DNA of 64,000 nt from Streptomyces longhuiensis (GCF_020616555.1 NZ_CP085173.1:868001-932000), one strand, 5' to 3'. Numbered from the stretch's first letter, positions 33,716 through 42,700 are shown. The notes: generated by a model from the letters alone, not told the origin. Numbers and translations are program-made.

Positions 33716-33975
33716 ATGACGGTGAACCGGCCTCCCCAGGTGGCCACCGCCGAAAGGAGCGACGGCGCCCGCGACCACGGCACCCCCGACGCAGGTCAGT
33801 TGCGCGCGATCCTGATCGCCGTCTCGATCGCTCTGATGGCCGTCATCGCCTCGGTGTCCGGCCTGAACGTGGCCTGGCCGGCCGCTCGGTCACGCTGCTG
33901 ATGGTCTTCGGTGTCCAGGCGGGAATCCCCCTGGTCCTCTACCCGTTCTTTGCCACCCCCACCGTGCCTGACGTC
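33716..33975 (+). pseudogene. Remnant of an MFS transporter
   Basis: ATG 33716 has a good ribosome site (GAGAGGAA) and encodes an MFS-type N-terminus with helix 1 (ILIAVSIALMAVIASVSGLN). The similarity stops at about 33880 and the frame closes at 33901. A second hydrophobic stretch in another frame (LLMVFGVQAGIPLVLYPFFA, 33895-33955) may belong to the far end of the same gene. An internal deletion with frame loss is the simplest reading. Confidence 0.5.
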
Positions 33976-34139
33976 CTCCCCGCTCCGTGCCGACGACGGC
34001 GCTGCATCTGTCGCTCGGTGGCCCGCCGCGCACCCGCGGACCCGCGGACCCGCCGAGTGCGGCACCGGTGCGGGCCTCGCTCCGGGGTCTGTGTGAGCAT
34101 GGCGTGCGCATATCGGTGTCGAGCGCCGGAAGGGCTTTG

Positions 34140-34625
34140 ATGGACACACGTGAGCTGGACCATTTGCGCCGGTGCGTCGAGTTGGCTGCCGAGGCGCTGG
34201 AGGCCGGGGACGAGCCTTTCGGCTCGGTGCTCGTGGACGGTTCCGGTACCGTCCGCGCCGAGGACCGCAACCGCGTCGCGGACGGCGACGCCACCCGCCA
34301 CCCCGAGTTCGAACTCGCCCGCTGGGCAGCCGGGAACCTCTCGGCTCAGGAGCGAGCCGCCGCCACCGTCTACACCTCGGGTGAACACTGCCCGATGTGC
34401 TCGGCCGCGCACGCCTGGGTCGGGCTGGGCCGCATCGTGTACGTGGCGTCTTCGGTCCAGTTGTCCGGGTGGCTCGCCGAATGGGGCCGCCCTCAGGCAC
34501 CCGTGCGCAGCCTGAGCATCCAGGAGGTAGCCCCCTCGGTCGAGGTGGAGGGCCCCGTCGACGAACTCGTGCCCGCCGTCAAGGAGTTGCACCGACGTCT
34601 GGCACAACAGTCGTCCAACTCCTGA
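34140..34625 (+). CDS. Nucleoside/nucleobase deaminase (CDA superfamily)
   Basis: The product is 161 residues from ATG 34140 with GGAAGGG upstream. The zinc site is HPE (in ATRHPEFELAR) plus PMCSAAHAWVG with CPMC, so the usual HAE is HPE here. The N-terminus (DHLRRCVELAAEALEAGDEPFGSVLVD) matches guanine/cytosine deaminase-like members. The enzyme hydrolytically removes an exocyclic amino group; the base is not identified. Confidence 0.82.
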   Translation: MDTRELDHLRRCVELAAEALEAGDEPFGSVLVDGSGTVRAEDRNRVADGDATRHPEFELARWAAGNLSAQERAAATVYTSGEHCPMCSAAHAWVGLGRIVYVASSVQLSGWLAEWGRPQAPVRSLSIQEVAPSVEVEGPVDELVPAVKELHRRLAQQSSNS

Positions 34626-34769
34626 CCAGCCACACCCGCCTTCCCTTGCGCCTGGTCGGCGTCGGGGCCGGGCAATGGCTCGCCCCGTACGCGGCTGTCC
34701 GGTTCCCTCGCCGGCCTCCCTGAAGCAGTCCCCCCGAGCGATCCGGACCGCTTTGGACCATCAGGTCGG

Positions 34770-35267
34770 TCAAGTGGCGGGCGGCAGAGACAGCCACTCC
34801 TGCCAGGTGATGTCCCGGCCCAGACAGCGGGGCTTCCGGAAGGGCCAGTCGGTGGCGATCCACTCGGGCACGAGCGCGTCGAGCGCGCGCTCCGCCTCGC
34901 TGCCTACGAGATCGTCCACCACCCACCAGGAGATCTCGCCGTCGGAGCCGGTGCGCTCGGGCGGGTCGATGTAGACGCAGCCGAGGACCGCCGTCTCTTC
35001 TTCGTCCAGCAGCGCGTAGTTGAAGGACTGGTGCGCGGCTATCTCTTTCTCGTGGCGCAACAGATCGACGCGGTCCTCTTCGTAGGTCATCGTCTCGTTC
35101 GGCCATGCCCAGGCCGGACCGAAGATCTCCCACAGCCGCTTCTGGGAGCCCATCACAGCCGGGTAGTCGATTGCGGTGTCCGCCTCGCGGATCGGCCGCA
35201 GGTGCAGTGCGGTAAAGGGCACAGGCACATGGACGGGGTGGACGAAGTCATCCGGGAGCCAGCTCAT
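34770..35267 (-). CDS. GNAT-family N-acetyltransferase
   Basis: The product is 165 residues from ATG 35267. It begins TALHLRPIREADTAIDYPAV and has ALLDEEETAVLGCVYIDPPE, the GNAT beta-4 region, and ISWWVVDDLVGSEAERALDALVPEWI in the acetyl-CoA-binding portion, though the Q/R-x-x-G-x-G/A loop is degenerate. The acceptor is unknown. It is a single gene on this strand. Confidence 0.75.
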   Translation of the reverse strand: MSWLPDDFVHPVHVPVPFTALHLRPIREADTAIDYPAVMGSQKRLWEIFGPAWAWPNETMTYEEDRVDLLRHEKEIAAHQSFNYALLDEEETAVLGCVYIDPPERTGSDGEISWWVVDDLVGSEAERALDALVPEWIATDWPFRKPRCLGRDITWQEWLSLPPAT

Positions 35268-35393
35268 GGGAGCGAGGCTACAACCGGCAGACGCCCGGTT
35301 GGCCCAGACGTCGCAGTTGCTCGCGCGCACCAGGCGCTTTCCACTTCCGGCACGCAATCCGTCAGCCCGCCGGCTGCCGGCTCGCCGGAGCCC

Positions 35394-36293
35394 TCAACCC
35401 GATCGCGGTGTGCTGATCCGCTTCTCGAACCAGTGGTGGGCGTACGGCTCGTCGTTGAAGGCGGCGACCTCCTGGAAGCCGCAGGCGTGGTACAGGCCGA
35501 TCGCGACGGTGAGCGCCTTGTTGGTGTCCAGGCGCAGTACCTCGCAGCCGTGCCGGGCGGCGCTCGCCTCCAACTCGGCCAGGAACCGGCGGCCGAGACC
35601 GAGGCCCCGGGTGCGGGGATCGACCCACATGCGCTTGATCTCGGCCGGGGCGCCCGCCGGAAGCTTCAGACCTGCACAGCCGACAGGCTCGCCGTGCAGC
35701 CGGGCGACCAGGAACAGGCCGTGCGGCGGCCGGAGTTCGCCCGCGTCGGGCAGCAGGCTCCGCGCGGGGTCGAATCCGCTCTCGAAGCGTTCCCGCATTT
35801 CGGCGAAGTAGGACCGCAGGCAGTGCTGGGCGTCCGGGCGGTCCGGGTCGACCACGTCCAGCGTGACCGTCCCGGCCGTCAGCAGCCGGTCGACCTCAGC
35901 CATGGCCGCGACCAGCCGGGCGCGCTGGTCGGTGTTGAGCGGCTCCAGGAGAGAGCCGGCCAGTTCGTCGCTGCGCCGGTCGAGCACGGCGAACTCCGCG
36001 CGGCCCGCATCGGTCAGACGTACGGTCCGCACCCGCCTGTCCTGGGGCTGTGGCTCCACCGTCACCAGGCCGTCCGTCTCCAAGGAGCGCAGCAGCCGGC
36101 TGACGTACCCGGAGTCGAGCCCGAGGCGCGCGCGCAGCCACCGTACGTCTCGGCCCTGTACGCCGATCTCCCAGAGCAACCGCGCCTCGGCTACGGGCCG
36201 GTCGAGGCCCAGGTAGTGGTCGTGCAGCACGCCCACACGTTCAGTGACCGTGCGGTTGAACCGCCGCACCGCGTCGACCTGCGTCCCGTCCAT
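35394..36293 (-). CDS. MarR-GNAT fusion protein
   Basis: The product is 299 residues from ATG 36293. A MarR winged HTH (about 1-140) has EARLLWEIGVQGRDVRWLRA, DSGYVSRLLRSLETDGLVTV and the wing QDRRVRTVRLT. A GNAT domain (about 150-299) includes KRMWVDPRTRGLGLGRRFLAELE with the acetyl-CoA loop. Such fusions act as regulator and enzyme together. A palindrome directly before the start (36296-36313) suggests autorepression. No ribosome site exists beyond it, so the message may be leaderless. Confidence 0.88.
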   Translation of the reverse strand: MDGTQVDAVRRFNRTVTERVGVLHDHYLGLDRPVAEARLLWEIGVQGRDVRWLRARLGLDSGYVSRLLRSLETDGLVTVEPQPQDRRVRTVRLTDAGRAEFAVLDRRSDELAGSLLEPLNTDQRARLVAAMAEVDRLLTAGTVTLDVVDPDRPDAQHCLRSYFAEMRERFESGFDPARSLLPDAGELRPPHGLFLVARLHGEPVGCAGLKLPAGAPAEIKRMWVDPRTRGLGLGRRFLAELEASAARHGCEVLRLDTNKALTVAIGLYHACGFQEVAAFNDEPYAHHWFEKRISTPRSG

Positions 36294-36295
36294 AC

Positions 36296-36313
36296 CTCTG
36301 ACTTTAGTCAGAG
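36296..36313. promoter_or_regulatory. MarR-type operator at the start of the MarR-GNAT gene
   Basis: CTCTGACTTTAGTCAGAG is a perfect 7-bp inverted repeat around TTTA, ending three bases from the ATG at 36293. MarR proteins bind short palindromes like this over their own promoters. Confidence 0.6.
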
Positions 36314-36444
36314 AATAGCCGCCGGGACAGCACCTGCGAGCAGAGGGGGACGGGACACACCGCAGGGGCGTTCGTCGCGGAACGGATGCCCTGCACGCCG
36401 GACGATGAGTTCCCGCTGTCCCGGAAGTCCTAGCTGCAGACGCT

Positions 36445-36491
36445 GGGCCGATGAACGAACCTCGGGCCGATGAAAACGCCGGGCCGATGAA
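36445..36491. repeat. Three direct repeats of GGGCCGATGAA
   Basis: Copies start at 36445, 36464 and 36481, just before the ribosome site of the mycothiol-dependent enzyme gene. They may be chance or a binding site for a regulator. Confidence 0.5.
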
Positions 36492-36500
36492 GGAGAAGCC

Positions 36501-37133
36501 GTGACGGACGATGTCTGGGCAATCGTGCACGCCGAGCGTGCGGCGCTGATCGACGACCTCGCGCGCTCGCACCTCGCGGACGATCAGTGGCTGAAGCCGT
36601 CGCTCTGTGACGGATGGACCGTGCACGACGTGCTCGCCCATCTGGTCGACACGGCCCGCACAACGCGCCTCGGCTTCGTGAAGGATCTGGCCCTCGCACG
36701 GTTCGACTTCGATCGTCAGAACGCCCGTGGCGTGGAACGCGAACGCCGGAGCACACCGCAGGAGACCCTGGAGCGGTTCCGTCAGGTGGCATCGCGCACA
36801 TCGACTCCTCCGGCGCCCCTCGACAGCCGGCTCGTCGAGGAGATCGTCCACGGCGAGGACATCCGCCGACCTCTCGGCCTCACCCGTACCTACCCCGCGC
36901 AGGCCGTCGTCAGGTCACTCCGCCTGCAGACACGCACCCCGGGGTCCTTCGGCGGCGCCAAGGAGCTGGTGACACGCATTCAACTCATGGCGACGGACGC
37001 CGACTTGACGATCGGATCCGGGCCAGAGGTCAAGGGGCCTGCGCTTTCCCTCCTGCTCGCCGTGATGGGGCGCCGGGTGGGACTCGACGATCTCCACGGC
37101 CCCGGAGTCGTCACGCTGGCGGAAGGTGCCTGA
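36501..37133 (+). CDS. Maleylpyruvate isomerase-family mycothiol-dependent protein (DinB-like)
   Basis: The product is 210 residues from GTG 36501 with GAAGGAG upstream. The N-terminus WLKPSLCDGWTVHDVLAHLVD carries the first His, and VEEIVHGEDIRRPLGL the second His site of the MDMPI/DinB four-helix metal fold. The C-terminal part (GPALSLLLAVMGRR) is a short SCP2-like/MDMPI C-terminal region. Family members use mycothiol, the actinomycete thiol, as cofactor. The reaction is unknown. Confidence 0.78.
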   Translation: MTDDVWAIVHAERAALIDDLARSHLADDQWLKPSLCDGWTVHDVLAHLVDTARTTRLGFVKDLALARFDFDRQNARGVERERRSTPQETLERFRQVASRTSTPPAPLDSRLVEEIVHGEDIRRPLGLTRTYPAQAVVRSLRLQTRTPGSFGGAKELVTRIQLMATDADLTIGSGPEVKGPALSLLLAVMGRRVGLDDLHGPGVVTLAEGA

Positions 37134-37161
37134 CCCTCTCGTCGGGAAGCCAGCACTCGGC

Positions 37162-38019
37162 TCACCTGGGCAGATGCGCCGCCCGGTACTCGCTGGGCCG
37201 CATGTGTTGAAGCTCCAGGAAGCGGCGGTTGAAGTTGGAGAGGTTCTGATATCCGCTGCGGGTCGCCACCTCCGTGACCGGCAACTCGGTCGTCGCCAGC
37301 AGTCGGCAAGCGGTCTCCGTGCGGAGCTGATTGACGTAGTCGGTGAGGGTGCGGCCCATGGTGCGGCGGAAGAAGCGGCTGAACGAGGTCGGTGCCATGT
37401 GTGCGATCGCGGCGATCTCGGCGAGCTCGATCGGTCGGGTGTGGGCCCGCTGGAGGTGGCGGCATACGTCGTCGACGCGGCGGCGCGCCTCGGTGTCGGG
37501 AGCGGGTGCGTACCCCGGTCTCGTCAGCGGGGCGGCGTCGTCGGCCTGGTGGGCGAGGCGGCCCAGGACGTCGAGCAGGGCGACCGTGGCCGCCGCGCTG
37601 TCGTGCCGTTCCGGCAGGCCGGTGAGCCGCGCGCGCACGGCGTCGGAGGTCCGGGTGAACAGGAGGCCGCGGGCGGATCGCTCCAGCAGCGCGCTCACGG
37701 CGCGGAACTGCGGCAGCGCGAAGAAGTCCGGGCCCAGGAAGTCGTAGCGGAATTGGGCGACGGCTGCCTCGGCGACGCCGTCGGGGTGCGGCCGGGCGAC
37801 GAAGGTGTGGGGCACGTCGGGGCCGATCAGCATCAGGTCCCCGGGCGCGTACGGCCCGACGGTGGTACCCACGTAGCGCGTGCCCGATCCCTCGGTCATC
37901 AGTACCAGTTCGTACTCGGCGTGATAGTGCCAGCCGAAGCCGAAGGCGCTCTCACGCCGGATGAAGCTCTTGAAGGTGGTGTCCTCGGGGAGACTCCATT
38001 GTTCGTGGCGCGGTTTCAC
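37162..38019 (-). CDS. AraC-family regulator with cupin sensing domain
   Basis: The product is 285 residues from GTG 38019; earlier in-frame codons are rejected because they lie in the promoter of the divergent gene. The N-terminal cupin (about 20-100) has WHYHAEYELVLMTEGSGTRYVG. The C-terminal AraC HTH pair (about 185-285) has LAEIAAIAHMAPTSFSRFFRRTMG and ATRSGYQNLSNFNRRFLE. It is divergent from the PhyH dioxygenase gene and probably controls it. Confidence 0.87.
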   Translation of the reverse strand: MKPRHEQWSLPEDTTFKSFIRRESAFGFGWHYHAEYELVLMTEGSGTRYVGTTVGPYAPGDLMLIGPDVPHTFVARPHPDGVAEAAVAQFRYDFLGPDFFALPQFRAVSALLERSARGLLFTRTSDAVRARLTGLPERHDSAAATVALLDVLGRLAHQADDAAPLTRPGYAPAPDTEARRRVDDVCRHLQRAHTRPIELAEIAAIAHMAPTSFSRFFRRTMGRTLTDYVNQLRTETACRLLATTELPVTEVATRSGYQNLSNFNRRFLELQHMRPSEYRAAHLPR

Positions 38020-38176
38020 GGCGTGCAGGCTAACGCAGGCGGGCCCGCGCTTACGGGGCAACTGAGTACCGGAACGGGGCATCGGCGGCGTAGCCCCCGC
38101 GAGCCTCCGCTGCGACGGTGGAGACCCGCCTCCCGCAGAACCAGCGCCACGCCGACACAGCGAGGAGAAGTCCGCC

Positions 38177-39010
38177 ATGACCGTTACGGCGACGTCGCCG
38201 ATCCCGGAACTCGACCGCCCCTACGACGGCCTACCGTCGAACGCCGTGGCGGACTTCGACCGGGACGGGTTCGCGCATCTGCGGAACGTGCTCACGCCCG
38301 AGACGATCGCCGCGTACGAGCCGACGATCACCTCGGAGGTGATCCGGCTCAACACCCAGGACCTGCCGCTGGCGGAGCGTGACACCTACGGCAAGGCGTT
38401 CCTTCAGGTGACGAACCTGTGGGAGCACAACGAGAAGGTGAAGGAGTTGGTGTTCTCCCGGCGTCTCGCGCGGATCGCCGCCGAGCTGCTCGGCGTGCAC
38501 GCGGTGCGGCTCTACCACGACCAGGCGCTGTACAAGGAGCCGAACGGCGGCATCACGCCCTGGCACGCCGACCAGTACTACTGGCCGCTGTCCTCCGACC
38601 GCTGCCTGACCGTCTGGCTGCCGCTGCAGGAAACCCCCATGGAGATGGGCCCGCTCGCCTTCGCCCGCGGCAGCCACCACTTCGCGTACGGCCGCGACCT
38701 GCCCATCTCCGACGAGTCCGAGGCCCGTCTCAAGCAGGCCGTCAGCGAGCAGGACTTCGAGGACGTCGTGGAGCCGTTCGCGCTCGGCGACGCGAGCTTT
38801 CACCGGGGGTGGACCTTCCACCACGCGGGGCCCAACCACGCCGCCGTCCCGCGCCGCGTCATGACGGTGATCTACATGGACGCCGACATCCGCGTCGCCG
38901 AGCCCACGAACGACCACCAGGCCGCGGACCGCGGCTGGATGCCCGGGACCGCGATCGGCCAGGTCCCGGACACTCGGCTCAACCCCGTGCTCTTCGACGC
39001 GCGCCACTGA
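38177..39010 (+). CDS. Phytanoyl-CoA dioxygenase (PhyH)-family Fe(II)/2-oxoglutarate enzyme
   Basis: The product is 277 residues with GAGGAGAAG upstream of ATG 38177. The iron triad is H-x-D in TPWHADQYYWP and the distal His in FHHAGPNHAAVPRR, followed by an Arg for 2-oxoglutarate. ALYKEPNGG precedes the first site. The PhyH fold is used for hydroxylation of acyl chains or small metabolites in many actinomycete pathways. The substrate is unknown. The gene is controlled jointly with the divergent AraC gene. Confidence 0.87.
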   Translation: MTVTATSPIPELDRPYDGLPSNAVADFDRDGFAHLRNVLTPETIAAYEPTITSEVIRLNTQDLPLAERDTYGKAFLQVTNLWEHNEKVKELVFSRRLARIAAELLGVHAVRLYHDQALYKEPNGGITPWHADQYYWPLSSDRCLTVWLPLQETPMEMGPLAFARGSHHFAYGRDLPISDESEARLKQAVSEQDFEDVVEPFALGDASFHRGWTFHHAGPNHAAVPRRVMTVIYMDADIRVAEPTNDHQAADRGWMPGTAIGQVPDTRLNPVLFDARH

Positions 39011-39090
39011 CGCCACCGCACCCACAGGCACCCTGGCCGGCGGCCGTCGCCACCGGCCAGCCACCATCTACCGTCCCTACCGCCACCGTC

Positions 39091-39142
39091 ACCAGACCAG
39101 TACCAGCACCAGCACCAGCACCAGCACCAGCACCAGCACCTG
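39091..39142. repeat. CACCAG hexanucleotide repeat
   Basis: Five perfect CACCAG copies (39107-39136) are flanked by degenerate ones, in the gap between the dioxygenase and lacI. Length variation is possible. No gene covers it. Confidence 0.8.
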
Positions 39143-39176
39143 GTATGTTGCCCCGGCACCCGGCCCGACCGTAGGC

Positions 39177-39190
39177 TGAATGCGCTTTCA
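39177..39190. promoter_or_regulatory. LacI-type operator 1 (lacI promoter)
   Basis: TGAATGCGCTTTCA sits within the near-perfect 18-bp palindrome GCTGAATGCGCTTTCAGC (39175-39192), 67 bp before the lacI start, consistent with autoregulation. Confidence 0.6.
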
Positions 39191-39256
39191 GCAACGACAG
39201 CGGGCAGCCGGGCACACCACAGAGTGCCGGGCGAAGGGGCGAGGCGAGACAGCAAG

Positions 39257-40312
39257 ATGACCACTCCCACGGTGTACGACGTAGCCGAACAGGCGGGCGT
39301 CTCCATCGCGACCGTGTCGCGTGTCTACCGCAGCCCCGACGCGGTCCGGGCGGCGACCCGCGACAAGGTCCTGGCCGCGGCGCGCGAACTCGGCTATGTG
39401 CCGAGCGGCAGCGCCCGCGGGCTCGCCAGCCGCGCGACGGGTGTGCTGGGGCTCTGCTTCCCCGACTTCCACGACACCGAGGCGGAGCACGCGCCGGGCG
39501 CCGAGGACGCCGAGCTGGTCCTCTACTCGGACCAGGTCATCCGCGGCATGGAACGCGCGGCGCGGCGCCAGGGCTACGCGCTGCTGATCTCGGCCGCGCA
39601 CGCCGACCAAGCCGGCCGGCAACTCGCCGAGGTGGCGGGGCGCGTGGACGGTCTGGCCGTGCTCGCGCAGTCGCTGACCGAAGAGGATCTCGACGTCGTG
39701 GGGCGTCGGCAGCCCGTCGTCCTGCTGGCCGGGGAGCGGCACACCGGCTACGACCATGCCGAAGTGGCCAACTTCGACGGCCAGTTGGAGCTGACGCGGC
39801 ATCTGATCGTCGACCACGGGCTGCGCCGTCTCGCCTTCGCCGGCGGACCGGCCGACTCACCTGACGGCGAGGCGCGCTTCCGCGGTTTCCAGGCCGCCCA
39901 TCTGGAGGCCGGGCTGCCGTTGCCGAAAGCGCCCGACACCAGAGGTGACCTCACCCAGGCCGCGGGCCGCAAGGCCGCGCTGGAGCTCCTCGACCGGGAC
40001 GAGACCCTGCCTGACGGCCTGGTGTTCGCCAACGACCAGATGGCGGTGGGCGCGCTGCACGCCCTGGAGGCGCGGGGTGTCGCCGTCCCGGACGACATCG
40101 CCGTGACCGGCTTCGACGGGATCCCCCTGAGTCGTCTGGTGCGGCCGACGCTGACGACCGTACGGCAGCCGACCGGGCTCCTGGGCGAGGTGGCCGTGGA
40201 ACTGCTGATCGCCCGGCTCCATCAGCGCGACCGGGCGGCCGAGGTACGCGTGCTGCCGGTGACGGTGACGCGCAGGGCAAGTTGCGGATGCGCGGAGGAA
40301 GGCCCGGTTTGA
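39257..40312 (+). CDS. LacI-family transcriptional regulator of the glycan locus
   Basis: The product is 351 residues from ATG 39257 (a GTG at 39224 is an alternative). The HTH is TVYDVAEQAGVSIATVSRVY, followed by the hinge YVPSGSARGLASRATGVLGL. The periplasmic-binding-like effector domain ends ADEVRV-type (RAAEVRVLPVTVTRRASCGC). It is followed by an ABC sugar importer. Six related 14-bp sites at four promoters of the block, one in front of this gene, are its likely operators. The effector is presumably an oligosaccharide released by the block's hydrolases. Confidence 0.9.
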   Translation: MTTPTVYDVAEQAGVSIATVSRVYRSPDAVRAATRDKVLAAARELGYVPSGSARGLASRATGVLGLCFPDFHDTEAEHAPGAEDAELVLYSDQVIRGMERAARRQGYALLISAAHADQAGRQLAEVAGRVDGLAVLAQSLTEEDLDVVGRRQPVVLLAGERHTGYDHAEVANFDGQLELTRHLIVDHGLRRLAFAGGPADSPDGEARFRGFQAAHLEAGLPLPKAPDTRGDLTQAAGRKAALELLDRDETLPDGLVFANDQMAVGALHALEARGVAVPDDIAVTGFDGIPLSRLVRPTLTTVRQPTGLLGEVAVELLIARLHQRDRAAEVRVLPVTVTRRASCGCAEEGPV

Positions 40313-40420
40313 GCGGGGCGTAACCGCCTTTCGCCGGCTACGCGTTCGCGGATTTCCGCACGTTTACGGAAGCGTTACCTCCAGACCCCTTGAGTCGCTC
40401 CGTCTCGTACTACAAGGTCA

Positions 40421-40434
40421 TGTATGCGCTTACG
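40421..40434. promoter_or_regulatory. LacI-type operator 2a (importer promoter)
   Basis: TGTATGCGCTTACG. With the inverted copy at 40434-40447 it makes a pair of 12-bp arms (40419-40430 and 40438-40449) just upstream of the importer ribosome site. Confidence 0.65.
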
Positions 40435-40447
40435 TACAGCGCATACA
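40434..40447. promoter_or_regulatory. LacI-type operator 2b (importer promoter, inverted)
   Basis: GTACAGCGCATACA, the reverse of TGTATGCGCTGTAC. It shares the TGTATGCGCT half with the other sites and lies 20 bp before ATG 40468. Confidence 0.6.
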
Positions 40448-40467
40448 TGAATGTGTTGGAGGGCCCC

Positions 40468-41709
40468 ATGACACGCACCAAGTCCGTCAGCGTCGCCGCG
40501 ACCGTGGTGGTGACGGCGCTCGCCCTGACCTCCTGCGGAAGCAGCGGGGGCGAGCGGGTGGCAGCGGACAAGAAGCAAACGCTCACGGTGTGGGCCATGG
40601 GCGAGGAGGGCACCCGCCTCAAGGCGGTCACCGACGAGTTCACCAAGCAGCACCCGAACATCACCGTCAAGGTGACCCCGGTGGGCTGGGACGTCGTGCA
40701 CCAGAAGCTGGTGTCCGCCATCGCCGCCAAGAAGACGCCGGACATGGCACAGATGGGCTCCACGATGATGGGCGAGTTCATCGCCCTGGACGCCCTGGAG
40801 CCGGTGGACACCAAGACGTTCAAGAAGTCCGACTTCTTCCCCGCCACCTGGGACAGCAACGTCAAGGACGGCACCGCGTACGGCGTTCCCTGGTACGCCG
40901 ACACCCGCGCGCTCTACTACCGCACCGACCTCGCCGAGAAGGCCGGCGTCGACAAGGCCCCCACCACGTGGAAGGACCAGCAGGCCCTCGCCGCCGCCTA
41001 CCAGAAGGCGGGCGCCGAGTGGGGCACGGACCTGCAGCCCAGCAGCACCGGCGCCTGGCAGAGCTGGGTGCAGTACCTGTACTCGGCCGGCGGCGAACTG
41101 ATCGGCAAGGACGGCAAGCCGGCCCTCGACTCCCCCGCGGCGATACGGGCGTTCACCCAGTGGGCCAGCTACTTCAAGAAGGGGCTGGCCAAGAAGACCT
41201 TCACGCCCGGATACGACGTCACCAAGGACTTCGGCTCCGGCAAGCGGCCGATGTTCCAGTCCGGCCCGTGGATGGTCGCGAACATCGACGACCAGCAGCC
41301 GCAGATCAAGGGCAAGTACAAGGTCGTGCCCGTCCCGGCGGACAAGACCTCGACCTCCTGGGTCGGCGGCGCGTCCCTCGTCACGTTCAAGAACAGCGCG
41401 CACAAGGCGGCGGCCGAGGAGCTGACCCAGTACCTCACCACGCCGAAGACGCAGGCCAAGTGGTACGAGGCGGACAAGGCGCTGCCGGCCAACAAGGCCG
41501 CCTGGGACGAGCCCGCCCTCAAGGGCGGCGGCGATTCGCTCGCCACCTTCAAGACCTCGCTCGACACGGCGAAGGCGATCCCGCCGCTGGAGAAGTGGAA
41601 CGAGTTCGCCGCGGCCGTCGAGGGCGCCCTGTCGAAGATCTCGCAGGGCGCGGACCCTGCGGCGACCGCGAAGACGCTGCAGAAGACGGCCGAGGGGCTG
41701 GTGGGCTGA
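40468..41709 (+). CDS. Solute-binding lipoprotein, family 1 (sugar ABC importer)
   Basis: The product is 413 residues from ATG 40468 with GGAGG six bases upstream. The lipobox is LALTSC (Cys about 22). The family-1 fold (MalE-like) is shown by TLTVWAMGEEGTRLKAVTDEFTKQHPNI, VPWYADTRALYYRTDL and late ISQGADPAATAKTLQK. It binds an oligosaccharide outside the membrane. No ATPase gene is nearby, so it probably uses a shared MsiK-type ATPase, as is usual for Streptomyces sugar importers. Confidence 0.92.
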   Translation: MTRTKSVSVAATVVVTALALTSCGSSGGERVAADKKQTLTVWAMGEEGTRLKAVTDEFTKQHPNITVKVTPVGWDVVHQKLVSAIAAKKTPDMAQMGSTMMGEFIALDALEPVDTKTFKKSDFFPATWDSNVKDGTAYGVPWYADTRALYYRTDLAEKAGVDKAPTTWKDQQALAAAYQKAGAEWGTDLQPSSTGAWQSWVQYLYSAGGELIGKDGKPALDSPAAIRAFTQWASYFKKGLAKKTFTPGYDVTKDFGSGKRPMFQSGPWMVANIDDQQPQIKGKYKVVPVPADKTSTSWVGGASLVTFKNSAHKAAAEELTQYLTTPKTQAKWYEADKALPANKAAWDEPALKGGGDSLATFKTSLDTAKAIPPLEKWNEFAAAVEGALSKISQGADPAATAKTLQKTAEGLVG

Positions 41710-41713
41710 CCCC

Positions 41714-42700
41714 ATGAGCACCACCACCGCACAGGCCGGTACGCCTGGTGCCGGACAGGACGCAGTGGTGCCGAAGGCCCAGGACGACGGCGCCGGGCCC
41801 GACCGGCGCCGCCGGGACCGACTGTCCCGCCACAATCTCGCCGGCTGGCTGTTCTCCACGCCGTTCCTGGTCCTGTTCCTCACCTTCATGGCGTTCCCGA
41901 TCGTGGCCACGCTCTTGATGAGCTTCACCGACTTCGGTCTGCGCAACGTCACTGATCCGCTGTCGGCGCAGTTCGTGGGCCTGGACAACTACACGAAGCT
42001 GTTCCAGGACGACAAGTTCGTCAAGGCGCTCTTCAACACCGGGTACTTCGTGATCCTCGGCGTGCCGCTCACCATCGGCAGCGGCCTGGCCGCCGCCGTG
42101 CTGCTCAACTCGGGCATCGACCGGCTGCGCACCTTCTTCCGCGTCGGTTTCTACGCGCCGGTCGTCACCGCCATCGTGGCCGTCGCCGTCATCTGGCGCT
42201 TCGTCCTCGACCCCAGTGAGGGCCTGATCGCGGGCCTCGGCCACCAACTCGGCATCCAGACACCGGACTTCCTCGGCTCCGAGACGCTCGCGATGCCCTC
42301 ACTGATCATGATGGCGGTCTGGCGCAACATGGGCTCGGCGATGGTCCTCTTCCTCGCCGGTCTGCAGGCCATTCCGACGGAGGTGCGGGAGGCGGCACGG
42401 ATCGACGGCGCGGGGATCTTCCAGGAGTTCCGCAGGATCACGGTGCCGCTGCTGCGGCCCACCATGCTCTACGTCGCCGTCATGACCACGATCGGCTTCC
42501 TCAACGTCTTCGAGGAGCCGTTCGTGATGACCGACGGCGGTCCGAACGACAGCACCCTGACGATCTCGCTGCACATGTACCGCGAGGGCTTCGACTTCTT
42601 CCACATGGGCTACGCCAGCGCCATGGCGTACGTCCTGTTCGTGATCGTCCTCGCGATCACCACGCTCCAGCTCCGCCTCCTGAAGGACAAGACGTCATGA
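41714..42700 (+). CDS. Sugar ABC importer permease, MalF-like
   Basis: The product is 328 residues, five bases after the binding-protein stop. A charged cytoplasmic N-terminus precedes helix 1 (LFSTPFLVLFLTFMAFPIVATLL). The EAA loop is EVREAARIDGAGIFQEFRRITVPLL. Six helices are predicted. It forms the membrane channel with the MalG-like subunit encoded next. Confidence 0.92.
   Translation: MSTTTAQAGTPGAGQDAVVPKAQDDGAGPDRRRRDRLSRHNLAGWLFSTPFLVLFLTFMAFPIVATLLMSFTDFGLRNVTDPLSAQFVGLDNYTKLFQDDKFVKALFNTGYFVILGVPLTIGSGLAAAVLLNSGIDRLRTFFRVGFYAPVVTAIVAVAVIWRFVLDPSEGLIAGLGHQLGIQTPDFLGSETLAMPSLIMMAVWRNMGSAMVLFLAGLQAIPTEVREAARIDGAGIFQEFRRITVPLLRPTMLYVAVMTTIGFLNVFEEPFVMTDGGPNDSTLTISLHMYREGFDFFHMGYASAMAYVLFVIVLAITTLQLRLLKDKTS

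Noticed and set aside
32170..34140. A 656-codon plus-strand frame over the oxidoreductase gene
   Set aside because: It starts inside the Xre gene, runs through the 19-bp palindrome and the oxidoreductase in another frame, and is Arg/His-rich, typical of a shadow frame.
39091..39142. The CACCAG repeats as a CRISPR array
   Set aside because: The units are six bases without spacers, a simple sequence repeat.
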